Below, one piece after another: positions 7,842 to 14,889 of a DNA stretch of 20,689 bases (position 1 is the first letter of the stretch; each line of letters opens with the position of its first letter). The position numbers were made by a program, and so were the translations under genes. The notes below the pieces were generated by a model that had not been told where the DNA came from, searched no databases, and saw only the letters and a list, made by a program, of their open reading frames with translations. This DNA is from Actinomycetota bacterium (GTDB taxonomy: Bacteria; Actinomycetota; Actinomycetes; Nanopelagicales; Nanopelagicaceae). The stretch spans positions 1 through 20,689 of the forward strand of contig WLSX01000002.1 in NCBI GenBank assembly GCA_009705675.1. Direction: 5' to 3'.

Positions 7842-8678
7842 ATGAGTTTATTTAAACGTTTAGTTTCATCCCTTCGTTCTGGATCAATATCCGCTGATGA
7901 GTGGGATCAAATTCGCTCAAATTTGATTTCATCAGACTTAGGTGTGAAATTAGTTGATGAGGTAATCGAAAAAGTGAAATCTGCTAAGTCAGATGATGCA
8001 AAAACTGCTATTTCCCAGGTTGTAAATAACTGGTTAAGCGATAAAAATAGAAAGCTACCTGAAAAATCTACTCGAGTTAATACGATATTAGTTGTTGGTG
8101 TAAATGGAACTGGAAAGACAACATCTGTTGCAAAATTAGCAAATAGATTAAAAAATGATGGGAATACAGTTTTATTAGCTGCGGCAGATACCTTTAGAGC
8201 AGCTGCAACAGATCAGTTACAAACTTGGGCAACTCGAATAGGAGTTGAGGTTGTAACAGGTGCAGTAAATAGTGATCCGGCATCGGTGGCATTTTCAGCC
8301 ATCGGCAAGGCTTCTGAATCAAATATTAATTATTTGATAGTAGATACAGCAGGCAGATTACATACTAAGCAGAATCTAATGGATGAACTTGGCAAAGTTA
8401 TTCGAGTGATAGAAAAAACCTCACCAGTTGATGAGATCCTTCTTGTCATTGATGCCACTACTGGTCAAAATGGGATTAACCAAGCGTTAACATTTATTGA
8501 AGCAGTTAATGTAACTGGCTTAATAATTACTAAGCTGGATGGATCTGCAAAGGGCGGGGTAGCTCTAGCAATTGAAAAACTAACCTCTGTTCCGATCAAA
8601 TTCATTGGCACGGGGGAGGCTATTTCAGATTTTGCCCCGTTTGATCCGGGGTCATATATCGCTAGTCTATTTGACTAA
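7842..8678 (+). CDS. ftsY: Signal recognition particle receptor FtsY, NG domain only
   Basis: FtsY is the SRP receptor GTPase that docks ribosome-SRP complexes at the membrane. The 278-residue protein consists almost only of the NG domain: the N helical bundle about residues 1-70 and the G domain from 80. The GTPase motifs are GVNGTGKT (86-93), DTFRAAA (116-122), DTAGR (168-172) and TKLDG (230-234). The end FDPGSYIASLFD is the normal FtsY terminus. It lacks both the acidic A domain of E. coli FtsY and the N-terminal membrane segment common in actinobacteria. The start MSLFKRLVSSLRSG is basic and amphipathic, which may bind membrane directly (inference). It begins 6 nt after the smc stop. Confidence 0.95.
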   Translation: MSLFKRLVSSLRSGSISADEWDQIRSNLISSDLGVKLVDEVIEKVKSAKSDDAKTAISQVVNNWLSDKNRKLPEKSTRVNTILVVGVNGTGKTTSVAKLANRLKNDGNTVLLAAADTFRAAATDQLQTWATRIGVEVVTGAVNSDPASVAFSAIGKASESNINYLIVDTAGRLHTKQNLMDELGKVIRVIEKTSPVDEILLVIDATTGQNGINQALTFIEAVNVTGLIITKLDGSAKGGVALAIEKLTSVPIKFIGTGEAISDFAPFDPGSYIASLFD

Positions 8679-8795
8679 GTAACATGCATTTAACAATCAA
8701 GGTAAAACTGTCACCCGCCTGAAATCTAATTAGGCACCTGATTTAACTCAGCCTGAGCATAGTTACTCCATCTCAATGGCGAGGTTTTATTTAAC

Positions 8796-8818
8796 AATTA
8801 TTAATTGATTTAATAATT
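8796..8818 (+). promoter_or_regulatory. AT-rich perfect inverted repeat upstream of amtB
   Basis: AATTATTAA (8796-8804) and TTAATAATT (8810-8818) form a perfect 9-bp inverted repeat around a 5-nt spacer, ending 16 bp before the amtB start and 6 bp before its ribosome site. Its position fits an operator or promoter-core palindrome, and it would also form an RNA hairpin in the leader. The base composition is very AT-rich, so some of the symmetry could be chance. Confidence 0.42.
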
Positions 8819-8834
8819 AAGCAACGGAGATTTA

Positions 8835-10133
8835 ATGGGCGAAATAGTACTTAATACCGGGGACACTGCTTGGGTTTTAGCAAGTACCGCGTTAGTTCTT
8901 TTAATGACACCAGGTCTTGCCCTCTTCTATGGTGGCATGGTCAGAGCAAAGAGTGTTCTAAATATGATGTTAATGTCGATGGTAACTATTGGAATTGTAA
9001 GCGTGCTGTGGGTTATCTATGGTTTCAAATTAGCTTTTGGCTATGAAGCAAACTCACAATGGTATGGCGCAATTTCGTTATCAGGATTAGGTAGTGCAGT
9101 AAATGAATTAACAAATAATGGCGGCGTATATCCGATTCCATTACTTGCTTTTGCAGCCTTCCAGTTAATGTTTGCGATTATTACCCCAGCACTTATCTCA
9201 GGTGCTATCGCGGATCGAACTAAGTTCACTGCATGGGCAGTTTTTGTAACTATTTGGGTAACAGTTGTTTACTTCCCAGTTGCTCACTGGGTATTTGCCT
9301 TTGGCAATAAAGTTGGCGATACCGTTACTGGTGCAGGATTTTTAGCAGCAAGAGGTGTTGAGGACTTTGCGGGTGGAACTGCGGTCCACATAAACGCAGG
9401 TGCTGCTGGCTTAGCACTAGCAATAGTTTTGGGTAAAAGAGTTGGTTGGCGCAGAGAGTCGATGCGACCACACTCAATGCCTCTAGTTTTAATTGGTGCT
9501 GGTCTGCTTTGGTTTGGTTGGTTTGGCTTTAATGCTGGATCTGCCCTTGGTGCAAATGGAGTAGCAGCGCTTGCGCTAATTAATACTCAGGTTGCAACTG
9601 CAGCTGCAGCACTTGGCTGGTTATTAGTTGAAAAAATTCGTGATGGGCATCCAACATCATTAGGAGTAGCTTCCGGTGCGGTAGCTGGATTAGTTGCGAT
9701 TACTCCGGCGTGTGCATTTGTTGCTCCATGGGCAGCGGTAGTAATCGGATTACTTGCCGGAATATTCTGCGCATTAGCTGTTGGACTTAAGTACATGTTT
9801 AATGTTGATGACTCTCTCGATGTTGTTGGCGTTCACCTAGTTGGTGGATTATGGGGCTGCTTATCAATTGGTCTATTTGGTAGTAGCACAATAAATAGCC
9901 TAGGACTAGATGGAATCTTTTATGGCGGAGGAACCACTTTGCTTGGTAAGCAGGCATTTGGTGCTTTCTTTGTGCTTGCATACTCATTTATTGTCACTTT
10001 AATTATTGGATTTATAATTAATAAGACAATTGGCTTTAGAGTTAAGCCAGAGGCAGAGGTCGCCGGTATTGATTACGATCAACATGCTGAGACTGGTTAC
10101 GAATTAACATCTAGCTCAAGAGGGGGGTTTTAA
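8835..10133 (+). CDS. amtB: Ammonium transporter AmtB
   Basis: AmtB conducts ammonium across the cytoplasmic membrane and is blocked by its GlnK partner. The 432-residue protein is full length with about 11 hydrophobic segments and no cleavable signal peptide, unlike enterobacterial AmtB. It shows GLALFYGGMVRAKSVLNMM at about 27-45, FAGGTAVHINAG with the first pore histidine His185, Asp177 in the DFAGG motif, and VVGVHLVGGLWG with the second pore histidine His334. The start is supported by CGGAG at 8825-8829, 5 nt before ATG. A 156-bp leader holds an inverted repeat and possible alternative stems. glnK follows after 3 nt, so the two form one operon. Confidence 0.96.
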   Translation: MGEIVLNTGDTAWVLASTALVLLMTPGLALFYGGMVRAKSVLNMMLMSMVTIGIVSVLWVIYGFKLAFGYEANSQWYGAISLSGLGSAVNELTNNGGVYPIPLLAFAAFQLMFAIITPALISGAIADRTKFTAWAVFVTIWVTVVYFPVAHWVFAFGNKVGDTVTGAGFLAARGVEDFAGGTAVHINAGAAGLALAIVLGKRVGWRRESMRPHSMPLVLIGAGLLWFGWFGFNAGSALGANGVAALALINTQVATAAAALGWLLVEKIRDGHPTSLGVASGAVAGLVAITPACAFVAPWAAVVIGLLAGIFCALAVGLKYMFNVDDSLDVVGVHLVGGLWGCLSIGLFGSSTINSLGLDGIFYGGGTTLLGKQAFGAFFVLAYSFIVTLIIGFIINKTIGFRVKPEAEVAGIDYDQHAETGYELTSSSRGGF

Positions 10134-10475
<342 letters not shown>

Positions 10476-10483
10476 ATAAAATG

Positions 10484-10489
10484 TAAGAT
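10484..10489 (+). promoter_or_regulatory. Leaderless -10 element of ffh (TAAGAT, 6 nt before ATG)
   Basis: TAAGAT is separated from the ffh ATG by exactly 6 nt, which would place the first transcribed base on the start codon. There is no Shine-Dalgarno before this ATG and no clear -35 box. It gives ffh a promoter separate from amtB-glnK, which makes sense because ffh is needed constitutively. Confidence 0.58.
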
Positions 10490-10495
10490 GCCTCC

Positions 10496-11926
10496 ATGTT
10501 TGAAGCGTTAGGCCAGAGACTTAGTTCAATATTCTCTGGCCTGCGCGGTAAAGTCTCAGATTCAGATCTAATCGACTTCACCGCACAGATCAAGACCGCT
10601 TTACTTGAGTCAGATGTTGCACTTGAGGTCGCCGAAAGTTTTTCAAATAAAATATTAGAAAAATGTAAATCACAATCTGATGAAATAAATAAGAGCACTA
10701 ATCCTGCAGCTAGAATCTTTGAAATTGTTAATAGTGAACTAACTCAAGTATTAGGTGGCTCAGCACGTAGACTTAAGTTTGCTAAAACAGCGCCAACGGT
10801 AATCTTACTTACCGGTTTGCAAGGTGCCGGTAAGACCTCTTTGGCTGGGAAACTTGCTTACTATTTAAAATCACAAGGTAATACACCTCTATTAGTTGCT
10901 TCAGATCTACAAAGACCAAATGCGGTAACTCAATTACAGGTTGTTGGCGAATCAATAAAGGTTCCAGTATTTGCACCTGAGGGTGGGAATGGCTCAGGAG
11001 ATCCAATTGAGGTTGCAAAAGCAGGAGTTAAGTTTGCTAAGGATAAGTTACATAACTTTGTAATTATAGATACTGCTGGTCGCACCGGCGTTGATCAAGT
11101 ACTTATGCAACAGGTAATTGATATAAGAGATTCAATCAAACCTGATGAAATCTTCTTTGTGGTCGATGCGATGATCGGACAGGATGCAGTTAGAACAGCA
11201 AAAGCATTTCTAGATGGTGTTGGTTTTGATGCTGTGATATTAACAAAATTAGATGGTGATGCCAGAGGTGGAGCAGCATTATCAATTGTTGAGTTAACTG
11301 GTAAGCCGATTATTTTTGCAGCGACCGGTGAGAAAGTTACCGATTTTGATCTTTTCTATCCAGATCGGATGTCTTCGCGAATCCTTGGGATGGGAGATGT
11401 GGCTTCCCTTGCTGAGCAGGCACAACGAGCAATGCCACAGGAAACTTCTAAAAAATTAGAGGATAAATTTATAAAGGGCGAAGAGTTTACATTTGATGAT
11501 TTTTTATCCCAGCTTGAAGCGATGAAAAATATGGGAAGCATGAGTAAGTTAATGGGCTTATTGCCTGGTGCTGCTGGCATGAAGAAACAAATCGAAAACT
11601 TTGATGAATCTGAATTGGTAAGAACTCGAGCAATTATTGAATCTATGACCCCACTTGAAAGAAATAACCCCAAAGTCTTAAATGGTTCACGAAGGGCTCG
11701 AATTGCACGGGGAAGTGGCAGAGCAATATCTGAGATTAATTCTTTAGTTGAACGATTCTCACAAGCACAAAAGGTAATGAAACAAATGCGGGGCGGAGCA
11801 AATATTCCTGGTATGGGTTCGCTAGCTGGAATGAGTAATTTGCCTAAACCGCAGCAAACAAATTCACCTAAGAAAAAATCACGATCAGGCAACCCAGCAA
11901 AGCGGGCAATTGAGGAGGGGATCTAG
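10496..11926 (+). CDS. ffh: Signal recognition particle protein Ffh
   Basis: Ffh is the GTPase of the SRP; it binds signal sequences and SRP RNA and docks on FtsY. The 476-residue protein has N and G domains with GLQGAGKT (107-114, Thr-Ser following instead of the common Thr-Thr), DLQRPNA (137-143), DTAGR (192-196) and TKLDG (250-254). The methionine-rich M domain follows from about 325 (FTFDDFLSQLEAMKNMGSMSKLMGLLPG) with the RNA-binding segment NGSRRARIARGSGRAISE near 400. The tail is Lys/Arg-rich and probably disordered. ftsY lies upstream across amtB-glnK, so both halves of the targeting pathway are in this window. Confidence 0.97.
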   Translation: MFEALGQRLSSIFSGLRGKVSDSDLIDFTAQIKTALLESDVALEVAESFSNKILEKCKSQSDEINKSTNPAARIFEIVNSELTQVLGGSARRLKFAKTAPTVILLTGLQGAGKTSLAGKLAYYLKSQGNTPLLVASDLQRPNAVTQLQVVGESIKVPVFAPEGGNGSGDPIEVAKAGVKFAKDKLHNFVIIDTAGRTGVDQVLMQQVIDIRDSIKPDEIFFVVDAMIGQDAVRTAKAFLDGVGFDAVILTKLDGDARGGAALSIVELTGKPIIFAATGEKVTDFDLFYPDRMSSRILGMGDVASLAEQAQRAMPQETSKKLEDKFIKGEEFTFDDFLSQLEAMKNMGSMSKLMGLLPGAAGMKKQIENFDESELVRTRAIIESMTPLERNNPKVLNGSRRARIARGSGRAISEINSLVERFSQAQKVMKQMRGGANIPGMGSLAGMSNLPKPQQTNSPKKKSRSGNPAKRAIEEGI

Positions 11927-12025
11927 GCCAATTTGGGTTTGTAGCCCACTGCTGGCAAGATTAGCCCCCTGCGAATGGGACCCTCTAACCCATAGCAATA
12001 TTTATCCGCAAGGTTAGCTCTGGAT

Positions 12026-12046
12026 GTAAACGCCCCCGCTGTTTAC
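12026..12046 (+). other. Short stem-loop in the ffh-rpsP gap
   Basis: GTAAAC (12026-12031) pairs with GTTTAC (12041-12046) around a C-rich 9-nt loop, 38 nt before rpsP. No T-run follows. The rest of the 157-bp gap also holds two small TGGG/CCCA stems (about 11937-11951 and 11978-11995). Nothing there resembles a tRNA or a full terminator. It may belong to the rpsP 5' leader. Confidence 0.3.
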
Positions 12047-12074
12047 GAAAGAATAAGCCGATTAATTTTCTATA

Positions 12075-12079
12075 GGGAG
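12075..12079 (+). promoter_or_regulatory. Ribosome binding site deciding the GTG start of rpsP
   Basis: GGGAG lies 4 nt before GTG 12084. The codon is followed by [10 protein letters not shown], the standard S16 N-terminus, so the GTG is the start. Confidence 0.7.
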
Positions 12080-12083
12080 TTCT

Positions 12084-12623
12084 GTGTCAGTAAAGATTAA
12101 GTTAATGCGTCTTGGCAAGATCCGCACACCACATTATCGAATTGTGATTGCAGATTCTCGTTCTGCTCGTAACTCAAAAGCGATTGAAGAGATTGGTCGT
12201 TACTCACCCGCATCTGAGCCATCATTAATTGAGGTTAATTCAGACCGTGTGCAGTATTGGCTAGGTGTTGGTGCACAACCAACTGAAGCAGTTACTGCTC
12301 TTCTTAAGATCACTGGTGATTACCAAAAAGCGAATGGCCTGCCAGGTAGCGAGGGAACATTAAAGCCACAACCAGCTCGAGTTGATAAGCGAGTTGCTTA
12401 CGAAGCAGCTGTTAAAGAGGCGATGAATGAACCTGCAGATGGTGCAACAACTTTAAAGAAGAAAGCTGCTGAGCGTTTAGCTGCAAAGGCTGCACCAGTT
12501 GTTGAAGAAACTCCAGTTGCTGAAGCTGCACCAGTTGTTGAAGAGACTCCAGTTGCTGAAGCTGCGCCAGTTGCCGAAGAGGTAGCGGTAGAGGCTGCAG
12601 TAGAAGAAACCCCACAAGCTTAA
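12084..12623 (+). CDS. rpsP: 30S ribosomal protein S16 with long Ala/Glu/Pro-rich tail
   Basis: S16 is an early-binding small-subunit protein. Residues 1-75 form the conserved core ([51 protein letters not shown]). The remaining 100 or so residues are an extension: a lysine/alanine-rich helix-like part, then an acidic Ala-Pro-Val-Glu tail with repeated [12 protein letters not shown] units. Extended S16 tails occur in other actinobacteria, but the repeat here makes this one long (179 residues). The usual downstream partners (KH protein, rimM, trmD, rplS) are not present; lepB follows after 14 nt. Confidence 0.95.
   Translation: MSVKIKLMRLGKIRTPHYRIVIADSRSARNSKAIEEIGRYSPASEPSLIEVNSDRVQYWLGVGAQPTEAVTALLKITGDYQKANGLPGSEGTLKPQPARVDKRVAYEAAVKEAMNEPADGATTLKKKAAERLAAKAAPVVEETPVAEAAPVVEETPVAEAAPVAEEVAVEAAVEETPQA
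12489..12581 (+). repeat. 36-bp in-frame tandem repeat in the rpsP 3' end
   Basis: Two 36-bp units (12489-12524 and 12525-12560) differ at one base, and a third partial, diverged copy runs to about 12581. Each unit encodes [12 protein letters not shown] (12 residues). The period is a multiple of three, so copy-number change by slippage would keep the frame and alter only the tail length of S16. Confidence 0.85.
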
Positions 12624-12624
12624 G

Positions 12625-12630
12625 TAATTT
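12625..12630 (+). promoter_or_regulatory. Possible -10 element of lepB (TAATTT, 7 nt before ATG)
   Basis: TAATTT fits TAnnnT and ends 7 nt before the lepB ATG; there is no Shine-Dalgarno. It overlaps the end of rpsP by position only (stop 12621-12623). In such AT-rich sequence the match may be chance, and read-through from rpsP is equally possible. Confidence 0.28.
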
Positions 12631-12637
12631 AATACTC

Positions 12638-13315
12638 ATGCTTAAGAAGGGTTCATTCCTTCGAGAATTACCAGTAATAGTTGTTGCTGCTCTGATTGTC
12701 TCAATTTTGGTTAAAACCTTTTTAATTCACTTTTTCTATATTCCATCTGGATCAATGGAAAATACTTTGCAGGTTGGCGACCGAATTGCGGTAAATAAAT
12801 TCGGCGCTTTATTTACCGATATAAAAAGGGGTGAAGTTGTAGTTTTTGCCGATCCTGATAATTGGCTTGGGGGTTCAGATAACTCAGGTAATTCTGGAAT
12901 AAGTGGAGTGATTAAAACCGGATTAATTACCGTGGGCGTATTGCCAGATCCAGCAAAACAATTTCTGATTAAGCGAGTAATCGGCGTTGGTGGAGATAAT
13001 GTAATTTGCTGCGATAAGGCTGGAAAACTTCAAGTAAATGGAGTTTCAATTACCGAGCCTTATATATATGCCGGAGATAAGCCAAGTGAAACTCAATTTA
13101 ATGTCCAGATTCCAAACGGATTTATCTGGGTGATGGGTGATCATCGCTCAGCAAGTGCCGATTCAAGATTTCATCCAGATAGTGCAAATAATGGAATGGT
13201 TCCACAGAGCAAAGTTGTTGGTAGAGCTGTATTTATTGTTTGGCCATTCACAGATATTGGTTTATTACCTAAAGGTAGTGATTTAAAGAAGATTCCAGTA
13301 AAACAGCTTCCTTAA
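12638..13315 (+). CDS. lepB: Signal peptidase I
   Basis: This membrane-bound peptidase cleaves signal peptides from exported proteins. The 225-residue protein has one N-terminal membrane segment (about 11-34), then the catalytic serine motif IPSGSMENTL (Ser39) and the lysine motif KRVIGVGGD (general base Lys112). GDHRSASADSRFHP is the conserved box E. The insert of about 30 Gly/Ser/Asn-rich residues between the two catalytic boxes (77-100) is typical of variation in the family. It is the normal actinobacterial neighbour of rnhB, and it acts downstream of the SRP/Sec route that ffh and ftsY serve. Confidence 0.95.
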   Translation: MLKKGSFLRELPVIVVAALIVSILVKTFLIHFFYIPSGSMENTLQVGDRIAVNKFGALFTDIKRGEVVVFADPDNWLGGSDNSGNSGISGVIKTGLITVGVLPDPAKQFLIKRVIGVGGDNVICCDKAGKLQVNGVSITEPYIYAGDKPSETQFNVQIPNGFIWVMGDHRSASADSRFHPDSANNGMVPQSKVVGRAVFIVWPFTDIGLLPKGSDLKKIPVKQLP

Positions 13316-13319
13316 TTTA

Positions 13320-13916
13320 ATGATTGAACAAACTCTGCTTAAGGCAGGAATCAAAAATATTGCAGGCGTTGATGAAGCAGGTCGTGGCCCTTGTGCTGGC
13401 CCATTAGTTTTAGCATCAGTTATATTAAAAGATCCACTATCTAAGGCATTAAAAGAAGTTAGAGATTCTAAAGAGTTGAGCGAAGCTAAGCGTGAAGAAT
13501 TATTTGACGTAGTAATTGATAATTCACTTGCTTACTCAATAATTGAGGTTTCAGTAGATGAAATCGATACTATTGGTTTGCATAAATGTAATATAGAAGG
13601 AATGCGCCGAGCTATTAATGCGCTAGAGGTAACACCAGATTATGTATTAACTGATGGATATCCAATTCCCGGACTGACTACGCCAAATCTAGCTGTTTGG
13701 AAAGGTGATCAAGTCGCTATTTCTATCAGCGCTGCCTCAATTCTGGCCAAGGTTTATCGTGATCGCATAATGATTAAGTTAGATAAAGAATTTCCAAAAT
13801 ATGGCTTAGCAAATCACAAAGGGTATATAACTGCGTCACACACCGCAGCAATAAAGGAGTTTGGGGTGCTTCCAATTCACCGTAAATCCTTTGCAAATAT
13901 TGCCGCACTTCTTTAA
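13320..13916 (+). CDS. rnhB: Ribonuclease HII
   Basis: RNase HII cuts RNA in RNA-DNA hybrids and starts removal of misincorporated ribonucleotides. The 198-residue protein has the signature GVDEAGRGPCAGPLV with Asp18 and Glu19, the third acidic residue Asp112 (TDGYPIPG) and the fourth, Asp148, in KVYRDRIM, so the metal site is complete. It starts 4 nt after the lepB stop with no ribosome site, so the two are probably cotranscribed and coupled. Further downstream, other actinobacteria have DUF2469, yraN and a ComM-type gene before dprA; here dprA follows directly. Confidence 0.96.
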   Translation: MIEQTLLKAGIKNIAGVDEAGRGPCAGPLVLASVILKDPLSKALKEVRDSKELSEAKREELFDVVIDNSLAYSIIEVSVDEIDTIGLHKCNIEGMRRAINALEVTPDYVLTDGYPIPGLTTPNLAVWKGDQVAISISAASILAKVYRDRIMIKLDKEFPKYGLANHKGYITASHTAAIKEFGVLPIHRKSFANIAALL

Positions 13917-13943
13917 GAACAAGTAATTCACAATTTAATCCTT

Positions 13944-13980
13944 ACTTACCTGAGCATCGCAATGTTTAGGTAAGTTACCT
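13944..13980 (+). promoter_or_regulatory. Inverted repeat spanning the dprA promoter (candidate operator)
   Basis: ACTTACCT (13944-13951) and AGGTAAGT (13968-13975) are a perfect 8-bp inverted repeat with a 16-bp spacer. A third half-site, TTACCT (13975-13980), follows so that AGGTAA-G-TTACCT is itself a tight palindrome. Relative to a transcript starting at the dprA GTG, the arms sit at about -39 to -32 and -15 to -8, i.e. over the -35 and -10 positions. This is the layout of a repressor or activator site. Confidence 0.42.
13971..13976 (+). promoter_or_regulatory. Leaderless -10 element of dprA (TAAGTT, 6 nt before GTG)
   Basis: TAAGTT fits TAnnnT and is followed by exactly 6 nt and the GTG start of dprA. 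No Shine-Dalgarno is present. It overlaps the second arm of the inverted repeat described for this gap. Confidence 0.55.
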
Positions 13981-13982
13981 AC

Positions 13983-14864
13983 GTGCTAAGTGAATCTGAA
14001 GCAAGATTGATCTTGTTCTCATGCATTGAGCCTGCTGATAATTTCTGGAGTAATGAGATATCCAATTTCAGTGCAGTAGATGTATTACAACGCATTTTGA
14101 GTGGTAAAAATTATTTCAAGCGAGCTGATATTTTAGGTCTGCAGGCAATTATTTCAAAGATTGATCTATCTAACTTAAAGAAAGAGTTAATTGACGCAGG
14201 CTCCACATTACTAACACCAGAAGATTCAGATTGGCCCATACCCCTTAATGATCTTCAATCACCTCCAATTGCGTTAGTACTTAAAGGCGATAGAGGTATC
14301 TTAAATAATCTTGATAAATCAATCTCAATTGTTGGTAGTAGAAAACCAACTAGCTACGGAGATCAGATTGCAAAGTCTTTAGCAATTGGGGCAGTTAAGC
14401 AGGATTTAATTGTAGTAAGTGGTGGTGCCTATGGAATTGATACCGCATCCCATATTGGGGCGCTAGCCGGTGGTGGTAAAACTATTTGCGTGTTGGCTGG
14501 GGGAATAAACCACTTATACCCACCCGAAAATAAAAAATTATTTAATCAAATCACTGCCTCTGGCCTTTTAATATCTGAGGTAATGCCAAATGTTAATTCC
14601 AAGCCGCACAGATTTCTGATAAGAAATCGTTTAATCGCTGCATTATCAAGAGCAACTGTTGTAGTGGAGGCTGAGTTTGTCAGTGGGTCAATTAGAACAG
14701 CACGGGATGCAGCGGAGATATTTAGGCCAGTATTTGCAATTCCTGGCGAAGTTACATCTTCCCTAAGCGCAGGGTGCCATCGCTTAATTGCCGAGCGAAT
14801 TGCAGATATTGCTACCAACTTAGATGAGATATTGGAGATTATTACGCCACTGCAATTAAGGTAA
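13983..14864 (+). CDS. dprA: DNA processing protein DprA
   Basis: DprA loads RecA on incoming single-stranded DNA during natural transformation. The 293-residue protein has an N-terminal helical part (1-75), then the Rossmann-like DprA core: SIVGSRKPTSYG (115-126), SGGAYGIDTASH (146-157), a GGGKTICVLAGGINHLYPPEN segment, and FLIRNRLIAALS (211-222). The C-terminal winged-helix domain of longer DprA proteins is essentially absent. The start is GTG; its position is supported by the -10 element 6 nt upstream. Its presence suggests DNA uptake or related recombination capacity, but no other competence gene is in the window. Confidence 0.93.
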   Translation: MLSESEARLILFSCIEPADNFWSNEISNFSAVDVLQRILSGKNYFKRADILGLQAIISKIDLSNLKKELIDAGSTLLTPEDSDWPIPLNDLQSPPIALVLKGDRGILNNLDKSISIVGSRKPTSYGDQIAKSLAIGAVKQDLIVVSGGAYGIDTASHIGALAGGGKTICVLAGGINHLYPPENKKLFNQITASGLLISEVMPNVNSKPHRFLIRNRLIAALSRATVVVEAEFVSGSIRTARDAAEIFRPVFAIPGEVTSSLSAGCHRLIAERIADIATNLDEILEIITPLQLR

Positions 14865-14889
14865 TCAAAAAGGTGAGAGAATAGCTCTG

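Noticed and set aside
8679..8714. Possible GlnR box (GTAAC-6 nt-TTAAC, then GTCAC) ahead of amtB
   Set aside because: The second half-site lacks the GAAAC form and the spacing of the later half-sites is off; it also starts right at the ftsY stop. Too weak to call.
11356..11892. 178-codon open frame on the minus strand inside ffh
   Set aside because: It is antisense to the fully conserved Ffh G/M domains, shows no recognisable domain, and results from codon bias of the real gene.
11927..12083. Hidden tRNA or SRP RNA gene in the ffh-rpsP gap
   Set aside because: No cloverleaf, no GTTCRA T-loop, no SRP GGAA tetraloop domain; only short stems were found.
12489..12581. CRISPR-like repeat
   Set aside because: The units are directly adjacent without spacers, in frame, and inside rpsP.
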